Shown here: piece by piece, positions 28,381-39,530 of the stretch
How the letters are laid out: each line of letters starts with the position of its first letter
Numbering within the stretch: position 1 is the first letter of the stretch
Assembly: GCA_021927905.1 (NCBI GenBank)
Contig: BLLK01000066.1
Span: 343-53,032 of the forward strand
Direction of reading: 5' to 3'
DNA length: 52,690 bases
Source: Chaetoceros tenuissimus
Lineage: Eukaryota > Bacillariophyta > Thalassiosirophyceae > Chaetocerotales > Chaetocerotaceae
The notes under the pieces: generated by a model
The model's database searches: none
What the model saw: only the letters and a program-made list of their open reading frames with translations
Told to the model about the DNA's origin: nothing
Program-made: the position numbers and the translations under genes

Positions 28381-31300
28381 ATGCAGGCCTTCGGCAACAA
28401 TAGAGAGCTGCAACATCAAGCCGAAGATGATCTTTCTGTATTTCAAGGGTTGCTAGAACAACATGCTTTGGAAATGAAAGAATATTTCAGAGAGGAGAAT
28501 GAGAAAATAAAAAGAAGATTAAAGGCGAAAAATAAAAGAGTTAAAGGCAAAACTGGGGAAGAACGTGAATCATTTGTTGTGAAGAGTAGAGGACTTGAAA
28601 ATACAAATGAAGTTGATAGAAGCACAATGATGGACAATCCATCTCATCAAGATGATACCTATACTCTCATGATGATTTCTTCCCAGGCATTCTTATGGCA
28701 CTGGATCCTTGGTTTCCTAGTATTTGCCACTCAGTTCGGACTTGGAACACTAACAATATATACCCAGCTGAAAACTTCGGAAAAAGGTACTTTCTTGCAA
28801 ATACCTATTCATACAGATATAGAAGTTACTATTCTTCAGGTATTTTCAATATTCATTGAGGTATATAGTCAAGAAGACATATTCAATGCAATCGGCTTAC
28901 TGCTGAATTCACGACGTATACCATTAGAGAGACTAAGAGCAGGCGACAGTAAAGAGGAAGTTAGAGTATCATTTATGCTGCATGTTCTTCTGCCTAATAT
29001 TTTCAACTTTCTTCAAGGAATGTCAGTTCTAATTGCATCGTAAGTACATCAAGCTATAATCATTTTCTTTTTTCAAGATTGATTGCAATACATTGCTAAC
29101 AAGAAATCGAAAAGATTTATTGTGATCCTTCAGGGTACTGAGTTTATTGAACTAATGAGAGCGGTCACAGCTCTTTTCGTGATTTCATCTCTTGATGATA
29201 TAGTTTTCTCTATGGCTCGTCGTGGCTTCTTTGGCAGAAAAGTACTTCTACTCACCGTTGCAGCAACCAATGTTGACCTATCTGTCCAAGATGGAGAAAA
29301 TCATGAGAAGTCTAGTAATGATGGAGCATTGAAGACAACTCTATTACATACAATCCTACTCTTTATGATATCGTTTTGGGCAGTTGTTTTGTATTTACAA
29401 TCAGGAGGTTTCTTTGCAAAGCAAAAGTACCCGGAATGCGAAGATGTTGTTCTTTCTTTCAATGAAGATTGGAAATTACTGGAAAATGGTGTTTGCAATA
29501 TAGCTTTGAATCATCCTGAATGTGGTTTCGATGACAACGATTGTGTCAAATTCAACCGAGCTTATCCTGGCTGTGTAGTAGAAGATATTTACTTACTTGG
29601 TAATGGAATATGCAATGGACATCCGTATGAGTCAGTTGAATGTAAATTCGATGGTGGCGATTGTAGTTTTGAATCAAATAGTCCTTCCATGGACTCGTAT
29701 GTTGAACTATCCATGAATCCATCGTTTCAGGTATCACATAGTCCTTCCACTATACTAACCAAGGAACCTGTTTCCAATATGCCGTCCGTGAAAGAGTCTC
29801 ATTTGCCTTCTAAGGATCCTGAGGTACCTTCAACTTTCACTTCCATGCGTCCGTCATACTTACCAAGTGTCTTACCGTCATCTCAGCCTTCTTTATCGAA
29901 TCCATCATCGAACATGCCTTCTCCTTCCAGTCAAGAGTCTCAATTTCCATCCGTCTTTGAATCAGATCAACCATCTCAAGTGTCTTCAAAGGAGCCATCT
30001 CACAATCCATCAGCAAGTCTTATAACGTGTATCGCTTCCATTGCAGATATACAATATGAAGACAAAACCGATAATCAGTTCATGACCTGTGAAACTCCAA
30101 ATGGAAACAGTTACAAGGTGAAAGCTGTAGACAATGACTTCATCAAGAAGAACTTTGGAAGTGGCAAGCTCATGTTCGGAGAGGTAGAGATAACGTTTGA
30201 TGCAGATGCAGTAATTGACGAGTCAACAGCTGAGATTATTTCAAACTTTCCTCCTGCACTTGCAAAGAAGACGAAGAAGAACGACAACAACAGCAATGGT
30301 CGTAAGCTCCAGACAGTAGCAAACTGTGGTACTTACCTCGGAGGATCATGTACTGGCACTAGAACTGTTCTTGTCGTGCGTGTTATTGCTGCAGATAAAT
30401 CTACAACTGCTTCGGAAAGTCAACTTGCTGAAAGTATATTCGACAATCCTAATGATGCTCTCAACCTCCAGTCATGGTACAAGCAATGTTCCTACAATCA
30501 GTTGGACTTAATACCTGCAGAAGGAAACGGGATCAATGGTGGTGTAACAACAGTGTCTGTTCAATCTTCATCTACTGATGGCGATTCTGTTATGAATAAT
30601 GACATTTTTGCAGCGTTGAATGCAAAGTTCAATGTTAGTAGCCCAAAACAAATCGCAAATCATATCATGTACTGTTTACCAGCTGGAACAATGAGTGGTA
30701 TAGCTTATGCTAATATTAACAATTGGCGTTCTGTATACTCAGATAACTGGTGCACCTTTGTATCAGCTCAAGGTGAGTCTTGGGGTAGACCTGTTCATTT
30801 TATGCGAAATACTATTCACAGAACCTTTGCCTTTTCTCTTGCAGTTCGTGAAATTGGACACAATCTCATGTTGGCAAATAGTAAAGATACTGCTGCTATT
30901 GGTTCATCGGCAACTTATGGAGATCAGAGTGGCATGATGGGATTCAGCTACAGTAGCGACGATGGCCCAAGACAATGCTTTAATGCACCAAAAAATTGGC
31001 AACTCGGTTGGTTTGATGACAAACAGATTTCCGTTTCATTTGAGGGATGGGAAGGAAATCTTGTTGGACTATCTGAAATTGACAATGCTGCTGAAGAGGA
31101 TACGGTAATTGCAAAGGTTGACACGAACGAGAGCTACTATGTGAGCTTCAATAGAAAGACCGGTATCAATAGTGGTACTATAGAAGGTGGAAATAAAGTT
31201 TTAGTCCATAAGCGTGCCTCGGGATTCGGATATGGAGAATCCGATATTTTGGCGTATCTCAATAGCGGGGAAACCTACACTTCACCGGACACAAACTTTT

Positions 31301-32642
31301 TCGTTACAGTAAACAATATTGATTTGACTTCCAACCCTGCAAGAGCAAATGTAAAGATTTTACGTTCCGATAATCCTCCTCCATGTTATGCTGGAACTGC
31401 GTCCGTTTCTATAACACCAGACAATTATTCTGACGAAACTTCTTGGGACATCAGAGACTATGCTGCAAATGTCATTGCATCTGGTGGCTCTACTGGTGTT
31501 TCAAACATTTTGTTGCCCGATGGATACTATACCTTCTCCATATATGATTCATATGGCGATGGTATCTGCTGTACTCATGGAAATGGTTCGTATACATTCC
31601 AAATAGGAAGTGCCATAGTCAAGACAGGAGGAGAATTTGGTAGTCAGGAAAGTACCCAATTCGGAATTTGCAATAATGCATCACCTACAGCGGCCCCTGC
31701 GAATGAGATTTCTTCGAATATACCTTCTGAACAACCAACTCAATTTCCATCTATGGATTCTGAGGCACCCTCAACTCACTCTTCGTTGCGTCCACCATCG
31801 TCTCAGCCCTCTCTTCTCTTATCAAACTTTCCAACAATTGCAAGTGCAATTCCATCATCTCACAGTCCATCAAAGATTCCGTCCGAAGATCCATCTATAC
31901 TCAATTCTATGGAACCGTCAAATACTGCATCTCGCAGTCCATCCAATGTTCCATCAAATAAGCCGTCTCAAATGTATTCGAAAGAGCCATCTCTCAGTCC
32001 ATCAGTAAAACCAACAAAGAATCCGACAAGCTCACCAACTGCTTCAGTAAGTACAACATTTATCATTGTTTACTAAAACGTGTATTATTTTGAAGCTAAA
32101 ATTTGTGTTGTTTTGAAAAGCCCACAAAGTCCCCCACATTAGCACCATCTCCTTTTCTACCAACGCCTTGTATTGATGACCCTACTCATATCTTTATTGC
32201 TCCATGGAATCCTGATCCGGTTCAAGATTGTGAATACATTGCAAAGAAAATTTGCATCCGTGGAGAAAAGTTTTGTGATACCAGCAGCGAATCTTTTATT
32301 TCAAATCAAAGATATAAATGTTGTGCTACATGTTCATTGTACGACTCTGAATGTGTGGATTGTACTGACACTATCGGCACACCAATCACTTTGAAATGGG
32401 ATCCAACAGGATCCACCAAGAAGGAATGCAGTTGGCTCACTAAAACCAATAAAGCAATACGTCAAGCAAACTATTGCCTCGGTGACGGAAGTACATACGA
32501 TGTCTCTGATTCATGTTGCGCAAGTTGCAACCCATCAAGTTCCCCTACGGAGACACCAACATTCTCTCCAATAGAGACTCCAACATTTCCCCCAACTGAA
32601 ACACCAACATTTCCCCCTACTGAGACACCAACAAATCTATAG
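28381..32642 (+). CDS. Spliced multi-TM protein with LNR repeats, PSxxPS spacers and an M11-like pseudo-metallopeptidase
   Basis: Four exons (28381-29039, 29115-30772, 30845-32046, 32121-32642) join in frame to 1346 residues. The cytosolic N-terminus has a charged coiled coil (about 35-65), then several hydrophobic helices (about 99-126, 145-175, 195-235) with SSLDDIVFSMARRGFFG, and a TM helix at 295-314. Two Lin-12/Notch repeats follow (about 326-403, ending CKFDGGDC), then a PSxxPS spacer. A gametolysin-type (M11) domain follows, recognisable by EIGHNLMLA and YGDQSGMMGF and CFNAPKNWQLGW. The zinc motif HExxHxxxxxH is changed to R774-E-I-G-H778-NLMLA-N784, so two of three zinc ligands are lost and catalysis is unlikely. 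C-terminal to it are a DSYGDGIC domain, another PSxxPS spacer and a Cys-rich tail. Probably a surface or wall-associated protein. Confidence 0.8.
29040..29114 (+). other. Intron 1 of the LNR/M11 gene (75 nt)
   Basis: Donor GTAAGT, branch-like TGCTAAC at 29095-29101, acceptor AAAAG. This is the acceptor that keeps frame (MSVLIAS joined to FIVILQG); the nearby CAG at 29131-29133 would put a stop in frame. Confidence 0.75.
30773..30844 (+). other. Intron 2 of the LNR/M11 gene (72 nt, frame-neutral)
   Basis: Donor CAAG|GTGAGT and acceptor CCTTTTCTCTTGCAG. The length is a multiple of three and free of stops, so the genomic frame reads straight through. Splicing joins CTFVSAQ directly to VREIGHN, as in the M11 family where the zinc motif follows a VSAQ-like block. 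Retention would insert 24 residues. Confidence 0.8.
32047..32120 (+). other. Intron 3 of the LNR/M11 gene (74 nt)
   Basis: Donor GTAAGT after GCTTCA, branch-like TACTAAA, acceptor TTTTGAAAAG. Splicing joins SSPTAS to PTKSPTLAPS and continues the PSxxPS/PT spacer in frame into the Cys-rich tail. Confidence 0.8.
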
Positions 32643-32935
32643 TGGTACTACGAATGATATGCTAGAAAGTGGTTTTAATTCATTCTTTCCTTAGATTCCA
32701 TTCAAACTATCCCTGGTAAACTATGTATATATTATTTTAGAGGGTCTGTTTAGGATTTTTCCTAGAAACTTTGAAAGTTTATTTTTGTATTATTCCATCT
32801 ATTTCCTTTTTGATAAATATTTTTGAAATGTGACAAATCTTCCATGTAAGACTTTTTGTAAACCGTAAAATAACGATCAAATTTAACTGCTTAGCAATTG
32901 GAGCTCACAACAACAGCATTCATTTTACGTTGCTC

Positions 32936-32976
<41 letters not shown>

Positions 32977-33215
32977 CGACATGTTCTTGTAAGTATATGA
33001 ATGAATGCAACAAGCAACGCAATTACACATTTATTTGGAGTTCGCAGCACACTCTCATTCACTTTTAAGTATAACCGCAGCAATAACGTCTCAATGAACA
33101 AACGGTTCTTTTTACAAGCATCTGAGTTGCAGCGATGCAACGACACACATGCATTATTTAACTTCGACTGCTTGTCTCTAGTTTACTCTTACCTTATTTA
33201 CTACCTTTGCAAGAG
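32643..33215. other. Intergenic with TATCTAC heptamer array
   Basis: AT-rich 3' and 5' flanks between two plus-strand genes. The only notable structure is five perfect TATCTAC units at 32941-32975, about 240 bp before the next start codon. Confidence 0.6.
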
Positions 33216-35092
33216 ATGCCTCGACCAGTTCGAGAAGTGAGCAGCAGCACGGCTGGCTTAGTAATCATCTTTGCCTTGATGATGCTGGTCGGCACTTCTA
33301 ATGTAATTCTCTTTCACAAAGTTTATCTTCATCGTCAATCTTCTTCTCATTTTAAAACAAATGAATTCGTCAAACAAATTATGAATGAATTACATAGCAG
33401 TCCTAACGAAGGTGAACTAGATGGAGAACTAGAAGTAGAAGATCCATTACTTGACATATCTTTAGAAGATCCGTTGTTTGACACATCTTTAGAAGATACG
33501 ACTCAAGAAACTCTAGTCAAGAAATTAAAACACAAGGCCATCAATGAAAATACAGCCGATCATCATCCCATTGCAGGATTAAATTGCAAAGATCACGGAG
33601 GACCAGCTGATCCTTCCGAAATGGTTTATTGGGATGACATTCCTGCTGATTCAAACTACATTTCACCCTTTTACAATGAAGAAAAGTACATTACATTCGA
33701 ACCGGATGCAGGAGGTTTCAACAATATACGAATGGCTTATGAAACAATTTTCGTATTGGCACATGCTACAGGTCGTACTTTAGTGTTACCACCTGAGAAA
33801 CAAATGTATCTTTTAAGTAAGGGAGGATCACAACACAAGAAGGACTTTACATTTAATGATTTCTTTCATTTAGATTCTATAGCGTTTGAACATGCCGGTA
33901 TAAACATTATTACCATGGAAGAATTCTTGAAAAGAAAGGGTGTAACTGGTGAACTAAAGGATTTGACTTCTGGAACTGTACTAAGACCGCCAAAGGATCA
34001 GATTGATTGGAATGGAAAGAATTTAAACCCTCTATTTGAGTATTTACGTAAAGTTGGAAAGTTTCCAGAAGGATGGAATCCGAATGAGTGTATAGCTGCT
34101 ATACCATCGAATCAAGATCCCAAGAATGTACAAGAATTGAATAACATATTTGATGATATTCAAGCATTGAACTATGGACCTATACCCGATCCACTCAAAG
34201 ACTTTGTGAATGAACCCGTTGACGTCGATGGATCAGTCAAGGATCGTATGAGGGAAATGCTAGCGACACGTAAACATTTATGTGTCTACGATGAAGAATT
34301 ACAGAGAGAGCCATTGTTGCATTTCAAAGTGGATCATGCGGTCAAGGCACGTATGTTGACGCATTTTTATGCCTTTATTTTCTTTCAGGATTGGAAACAG
34401 GATCTTTTTTACAAGAGGTTTGTGAGGGATCATATTCGGTACGTTGATCTTGACTTGGAGCCGCTAATATTCGTTATGTCGATCTCATTTATTTTACAAA
34501 TAGCTATGTCGATGAAATTGTATGTGCTGCGGCAAGAATTGTAGATGCTGTGAAAGAACGATCTAGAAAGCATTCTGCGAGTAATACAGAAGGATTGTAT
34601 GATAGTTGGCATGTACGAAGAGGAGACTTTCAATATAAAAATGTCAAGGTGGATGTCGATCAATTGGATAAACAGTCAAAAGATGAATTGAAGGATGGAC
34701 CCATGTCTTTATACATTGCGACGGATGAACGTGACAAGTCCTTCTTTGAGCCATTGAAGAAAAAGTATGATGTTATGTTCTTGGATGACTTTATGCATCT
34801 GATTGAAGGTGTGAATCCGAATTATTACGGGATGCTGGATCAATTGGTAGCATACAAGGGTAGAGTCTTCTTTGGAACTTGGTTCAGTACACTGTCGGGA
34901 TACATTAATCGTATGAGAGGATATTATAGTGTCAAGGCACAATTGGAAGGGTATGAACTTGGTACTTTGCCAAGTTATTACTTTGTTCCAAAAGATAAAA
35001 AGTTTCAAATGACGAAATATATGCCTGTCAAGTTGCCAATTTACATGAGAGAATTTCCCACCAGTTGGAGAGATATTGATAAGAGTCTGTAG
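33216..35092 (+). CDS. O-fucosyltransferase-like type II membrane protein (two exons)
   Basis: Exons 33216-34438 and 34504-35092 give 603 residues. The first ATG (MPRPVREVSS) precedes a signal-anchor helix at about residues 13-33, then an acidic stem with SLEDPL repeats. The lumenal domain has GGFNNIRMAYETIFVLAHAT (about residues 166-185), SWHVRRGDFQY around residue 445 and FFGTWFSTLSGYINRMRGYY near the C-terminus. The first two fit the N-terminal GxNN loop and the HxRRGD motif that contacts GDP-fucose in O-fucosyltransferase-like (PF10250-type) enzymes. Likely a Golgi/ER glycosyltransferase; the acceptor is unknown. It lies between genes with Notch-type LNR ectodomains and differs strongly from the shorter related protein at 11.8-13.1 kb. 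Confidence 0.75.
34439..34503 (+). other. Intron of the O-fucosyltransferase-like gene (65 nt)
   Basis: Donor GTACGT, branch-like GCTAATA, acceptor ACAAATAG. Splicing joins RDHI to RYVDEIVCAAARIVDAV; without it the frame stops at 34544. Confidence 0.85.
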
Positions 35093-35438
35093 GATAGATA
35101 GTAACTTGTTCTTACTCATTTTCAAATCCAGTTTATTTTTATTTATTTCGATAATAGAACCACAAATACAGTAAGCGACATAGATAGTAACTTTGTAATT
35201 GGTATGAAAATGTGAAGATGAATTTTCAACGACATTTGAAAAAAGCTAAAATAGATGTAGACAGTCGATCCTGGCTAAATTTTTCAATTCAGCGATGATG
35301 TGACGCTGTGCGAGAACAACATAAAAAAAGAAACATCCCCTTGTTGGTTACGTGAACAACTACAACATCCTTATTTTGTTCTAGCTAGAAGCAGTAATAG
35401 ATTTCAGAAATACAAAAATCAATTTATAGAAAATAGAA
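35093..35438. other. Intergenic region
   Basis: AT-rich 3' and 5' flanks between two plus-strand genes; nothing recognisable. Confidence 0.5.
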
Positions 35439-35927
35439 ATGCCGAAGCAAAAGATAAAACCAATTAAGGAAGCGAATCATCATCGACAGCATCTCGTTCG
35501 CTATCAACATGAAGAAATTGAAATCAAGTTTTCTACAAGTCAACACGAGAAAGATGTTGTACAGAATGAACAGATGTCAAATGCATTGCAGAAGACTCGT
35601 GATTTTACAAAAGAAGAGAAATCTAAGCTGAGAAACATATCCATCGATATGAGAATATTTGGAATGGGTTGTATATTGATGCTCATTACAGGATTACCCA
35701 ATTTCAATTTAGCTCTTGCATCTTCGATATCAGGATCTTCTGGAATATTATCTTCAGCGTTATTTGGGATAGGTGGAAGTCTTGGAGGCTTTCAGAAACA
35801 ATGGAAATATTTGTATATTGCTGGAATACTGCAAGTTATAACGATTGCATTTATATGTATAGAGACAGAATGGGATGAACGCTATCAACGACTGGAAGAA
35901 GATTCCTATGTGATGAGGTACAGATGA
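35439..35927 (+). CDS. Small multi-pass membrane protein, unknown
   Basis: 162 residues from the ATG at 35439. The first about 65 residues are polar and His/Lys-rich. Three hydrophobic segments follow: IFGMGCILMLITGL (about 73-86), a Ser/Gly/Ala-rich ISGSSGILSSALFGIGGSLGG (about 96-116) and YLYIAGILQVITIAFICI (about 124-141). The tail is charged (EWDERYQRLEEDS). No signal peptide or known family was recognised. Codon-like composition and the clean frame support a real gene; a function cannot be given. Confidence 0.55.
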   Translation: MPKQKIKPIKEANHHRQHLVRYQHEEIEIKFSTSQHEKDVVQNEQMSNALQKTRDFTKEEKSKLRNISIDMRIFGMGCILMLITGLPNFNLALASSISGSSGILSSALFGIGGSLGGFQKQWKYLYIAGILQVITIAFICIETEWDERYQRLEEDSYVMRYR

Positions 35928-36257
35928 AGATATGAGATGCAAAGTCAACGTTTGGCTTGAAAGATTGATATTTGTCATATGTTACGAAGTATTCTCGATT
36001 GCTGTCAAAGATCTTGTAACACAAATTAGGCAATATGATTTTCTCTCATCAGGGCATAAGAAAAGAACATACAATTATACGTGAGAGAATGTTCTTGTTA
36101 GAAAAGCTAGTAATGTAGTTGAATTTATTATTAGAAATCGTATTGAATTTGATATTTGCCAAAACAATGGATAAACTGAACAAGAACTAGTTAACGAGCA
36201 AGAACTAAAAACTGCTGGAAAGCTGTCGAATGTGGCGTCCTAGAGGCTTTCGGTATT

Positions 36258-37054
36258 TTAAACTGGTTGTGGAAGAGGTGCAGAAGTTTCTGACTTTTCT
36301 AAAGATGCTTTATTCTCAACTCTTCGTTTGTGACGTCTACTGCCAAAATAACACAACCCAATACTGCACATGAGAACTCCTATAACAATTCCAACTTTTG
36401 CCCCTGCTGACCAGCATTCCAACCCTGAGCATGTACAGTCTCCCATATCAAAACCACATTCTGTGGTGTTGTATGGTTCATAATTATCACAAATACCATT
36501 TGCAATCCGAGAAGGATCATATACATGGCAATCAGGATATGCTGCAATTATACAGTCGCCTCCGTCCCAACCGCATTCTTCTCTGTTTTATGGATTAGGT
36601 TACCCATTGATCACACTCACCATTTCCAATCTTATTCGGCGAATCAACTTTACAATTTGGATACTTTGCATTGAACTCGATGCATTCTCCTCCATCAAAA
36701 CCACACTCTACTGTATTACATTCTCCCGTTAAATGAGGTAAATCAGCAGAACAATTTGGATAACTCAAATTGAACTCAACACAATCTCCATCGTCATATC
36801 CGCAGATTCAATTGAGTTAAAATCTCCACATTCTTTGAAATTATCACATATACCATCTCCTAGATTAAGCCATATACGGTCGTAATAAAGGTACGGCTTA
36901 TTACCAGTGCAGTTTAGGTATTGATTAAGAGTAGCAGATGTTCTACGATTATCAATGTTCTTTCCACTACTAGTAGTAGTCATGGCACGACCTCCACTGA
37001 TATCATTAAAGGATGCCCGATTCTTTCGTTCTTCTGAAATGATCTAGTTTGCAT
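36258..37054 (-). pseudogene. LNR-repeat membrane protein, broken copy
   Basis: Minus strand. The ATG at 37054 opens MQTRSFQKNERIG, similar to MQTPQVQKINEND of the intact-looking paralogue at 39173. The frame shifts before ISGGRAMTTTSSGK, breaks again near 36810 and has stop-containing sequence near 36580-36600. Between the breaks lie LNR blocks CGYDDGDCVEFNLSYPNC, ECGFDGGECIEFNAKYPNC, ECGWDGGDC and ECGFDMGDC. The last frame (36446-36258) has a TM helix GIVIGVLMCSIGLCYFG and a basic stop-transfer RRHKRR. At least three lesions indicate a pseudogene; it is divergently paired with the five-LNR gene to its right. Confidence 0.7.
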
Positions 37055-37395
37055 GATATATTTTCTTTCTGTTTGCTACATAACATAAAATAAACTCTAC
37101 ATAAAATACAATAAACTGATGAGTATCGATCAAAAGTTCTCTATTGAAAACTATCACATTTCTAATGATTACTATTTGGATTTTTGCGCGAAAGAAGAGA
37201 AGAAGAACAGCCGTAGCAGCTGGTGTGACTTTTTGCGATGGGAATGACGGGTCATTTTACCGTCCCAACGGTCTTTGGAAGAAACTTTCACGTTGAAACA
37301 CAAACTTCGAAAACAAAACAATTGAAACCTAAAGAGAAGTTTGTTAATGAATTAAGATTACACTCGTCAGTGACATACTAGTAACATATAGAGAT
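37055..37395. other. Divergent intergenic region between LNR genes
   Basis: Separates the minus pseudogene start (37054) from the plus LNR gene start (37396). It must hold both promoters; no specific site was identified. Confidence 0.5.
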
Positions 37396-38226
37396 ATGAA
37401 AGAAGTCAAGACAAGAATAGAACAACGCGTTGCTATTACTTGGGATTACCCGAATTGTGAAGTCGACGATCCATCTCTAATTGGAAATGGAATTTGTAAT
37501 GGTAGAGGACCATACAATACCAAACGATGTGGTTGGGACGGTGGAGATTGTTTAATTGAAGAATATCCTGATTGCCACGTCTATTCTCCTAGCTTTATTG
37601 GAAATGGTAGATGTGACGGAAACAATCTATATATGAGAAAAGATCAATACAATATAGAAGAATGTGGTTGGGACGGTGGGGACTGCCTTGACTTCAATGA
37701 AAAGTATCCCAACTGTATAGTAACTTTTCCATATGTTATTGGAAATGGTAAATGCAATGGTGAAGAATATAATACTAAAGAATGTGGGTTCGACGGAGGT
37801 GATTGTATTATTGATGAATATCCTGAATGTCAAGTTGATGAACCCGACTTGATTGGAAATAGTCTATGTAATGGTGGCATCTACAATACAGAAAAATGTG
37901 GTTGGGATGGTGGAGATTGCCTTGATTTTAATGAAAAGTATCCCAATTGCATAGTTACTTATCCGTATTATATTGGAGATGGACAATGTAATGGATACAG
38001 TTACACGAACGAAGAATGCGGGTGGGACGGTGGTGACTGCCAATATGAAACTGGCAGGAGCGTTGATCCCTACGTTTATTATGTTTTATTTTATCTGTTT
38101 CTGTTTGTTTGTGTACCCTGCCTTCTCGTGTATTGTGCATGTAGAAGTATTTGTACAAGCTGGAGTAAAGAAGACCAAACAACAAATGGTCGACATGATG
38201 CCGAAATAAAAACGAATGAAGTTTAA
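37396..38226 (+). CDS. Five-LNR single-pass membrane protein
   Basis: 276 residues. Five consecutive Lin-12/Notch repeats cover about residues 18-215, each of the form YPxC...(I)GNGxCNG...YNxxxCGWDGGDC, with the Cys spacing and the terminal DGGDC calcium-binding Asp pair of LNR modules. A TM helix follows (VLFYLFLFVCVPCLLVYCAC, about 230-250), then a short Lys/Asn-rich tail. No N-terminal signal peptide is visible (MKEVKTRIEQRVAI), so the TM helix would have to act as a reverse or tail anchor, or a 5' exon is missing. LNRs normally face the lumen or outside. Close paralogues lie on both sides. Confidence 0.85.
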   Translation: MKEVKTRIEQRVAITWDYPNCEVDDPSLIGNGICNGRGPYNTKRCGWDGGDCLIEEYPDCHVYSPSFIGNGRCDGNNLYMRKDQYNIEECGWDGGDCLDFNEKYPNCIVTFPYVIGNGKCNGEEYNTKECGFDGGDCIIDEYPECQVDEPDLIGNSLCNGGIYNTEKCGWDGGDCLDFNEKYPNCIVTYPYYIGDGQCNGYSYTNEECGWDGGDCQYETGRSVDPYVYYVLFYLFLFVCVPCLLVYCACRSICTSWSKEDQTTNGRHDAEIKTNEV

Positions 38227-38420
38227 TTATAACACATCAATAAGAGTAGTAGGAAATAGAACATAGACATTGCTTGGTCAAAGAATGTTTTAGTTAAAAT
38301 GATGAATATTTCTTCCTTGCTAACTCTGGGTCCTATATATTTAAAGATGAAGTACTTGACTTTTAACACAAGGATAAGCGTAAATACAGAAAATCTCGTA
38401 GGCTTGTGCAGATATATTTG

Positions 38421-39173
38421 TTACTTTTTACGGAGCATAGATGACGAAAAATATTCAAAGGCATCTACTACATACTGGCGACGTCTAAATCCATAAAGAA
38501 ATAATCCAAGACCGATAGCTAACACTGCTATCTAAGTAACAGCTTTTACTTCTGTTGCTACAGAGCACCAGCCTCCCAAGCAGGCATTTATACAGTCTCC
38601 CCCATCAAAGCCGCATTCCTGAGTATTGTATGGTTCAAAGTCATCACATTGTCCGTTTCCAATATCCATAGGAAAAGGAGCTGTACAATTTGGGTACCTT
38701 TCATTGAACCAAATACAATCACCTCCATCGAATCCGCATGCTTCTGTGTTGTATGCTAAACCATCACAGTATTTATCCCCAACAGAAGAAGGAGAGTCAA
38801 CAGTACAATTAGGATACTTTTCATTGAACTCTAAACAATCTCCACCGTCGTAACCGCATTGTACTGTATTATACTCACAAAAGCCATCTCCAAAACTCTG
38901 ATCTGGAGTGTAGGCTTTACAATTTGGGTACTTTTCATTGAACTCGATGCAATCTCCAGCATCATATCCGCACTCTTGTGTGTTATAATCGCCAAAATTA
39001 TCACATTTGCCATCATCAATTAAAAATTTTACATTCGTAACCATACAGTTGGGATACTCAGCAGTTGACGAGGTTACAAGAACTCTTTGAATACCTTTTT
39101 TCTTGACACCTCTAAAAGTACCTTTGAATGAATGATCGTTTTCATTAATCTTTTGTACTTGAGGAGTTTGCAT
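38421..39173 (-). pseudogene. Four-LNR protein cut by a TAG inside its TM segment
   Basis: Minus strand. The open part (39173-38532) encodes 213 residues: a basic N-terminus (MQTPQVQKINENDHSFKG) and four LNRs each ending CG(Y/F)D(A/G)GDC. It stops with VATEVKAVT then TAG (38532-38534). The same frame continues IAVLAIGLGLFLYGFRRRQY, a perfect TM helix plus basic stop-transfer, and ends at 38421. The pseudogene paralogue has its TM at the equivalent place. The stop therefore removes the membrane anchor, making a soluble LNR protein, a nonsense allele or a readthrough product. The LNR part itself shows no other lesion, so it may still be expressed. Confidence 0.75.
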
Positions 39174-39530
39174 TATCTTGATATTCTTTTCAAATAGAAT
39201 AGAATATATTTGCTAATCTTACTTTTATGTAGAGGCACAGATTCGAAGATTCGCCCTTCTCAGAAGAAAATACATGAGAATGACTATTACTTATTGAAAT
39301 TTGGCGCGCCGAGGATATATTTATACCGTTCCGCGAACGTCTGGTTCTAGGCCATTCAATATTATCTTGACACTCGCAATTACTTATGGCTTCGCTGGTG
39401 GATTCAACGCTTGCAAGAAACATCAAAAGCTTCTCATTTTTCATTCATACAAGTTGCGTTTATTTATGCATAGGAATCAATATTGATTACCATTTACAGT
39501 TGTAACATACAAGAAGTAAAGACTAGTACT
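39174..39530. other. Divergent intergenic region of the second LNR pair
   Basis: 357 bp between the minus four-LNR gene and the plus LNR-RING gene. A short stretch GTAACATACAAGAAGTAAAG before the plus start resembles the corresponding site of the first pair (GTAACATATAGAG...AAGAAGTCAAG at about 37382), supporting duplication of the pair. Confidence 0.5.

Noticed and set aside
29131-29133. CAG at 29131-29133 as the acceptor of intron 1 of the LNR/M11 gene
   Set aside because: Using it puts a stop codon in frame within a few codons; the acceptor ending at 29114 keeps the membrane helix and frame intact.
38299-38496. Plus-strand 65-codon frame downstream of the five-LNR gene
   Set aside because: It is antisense to the post-stop TM tail of the minus LNR gene and has no features of its own.
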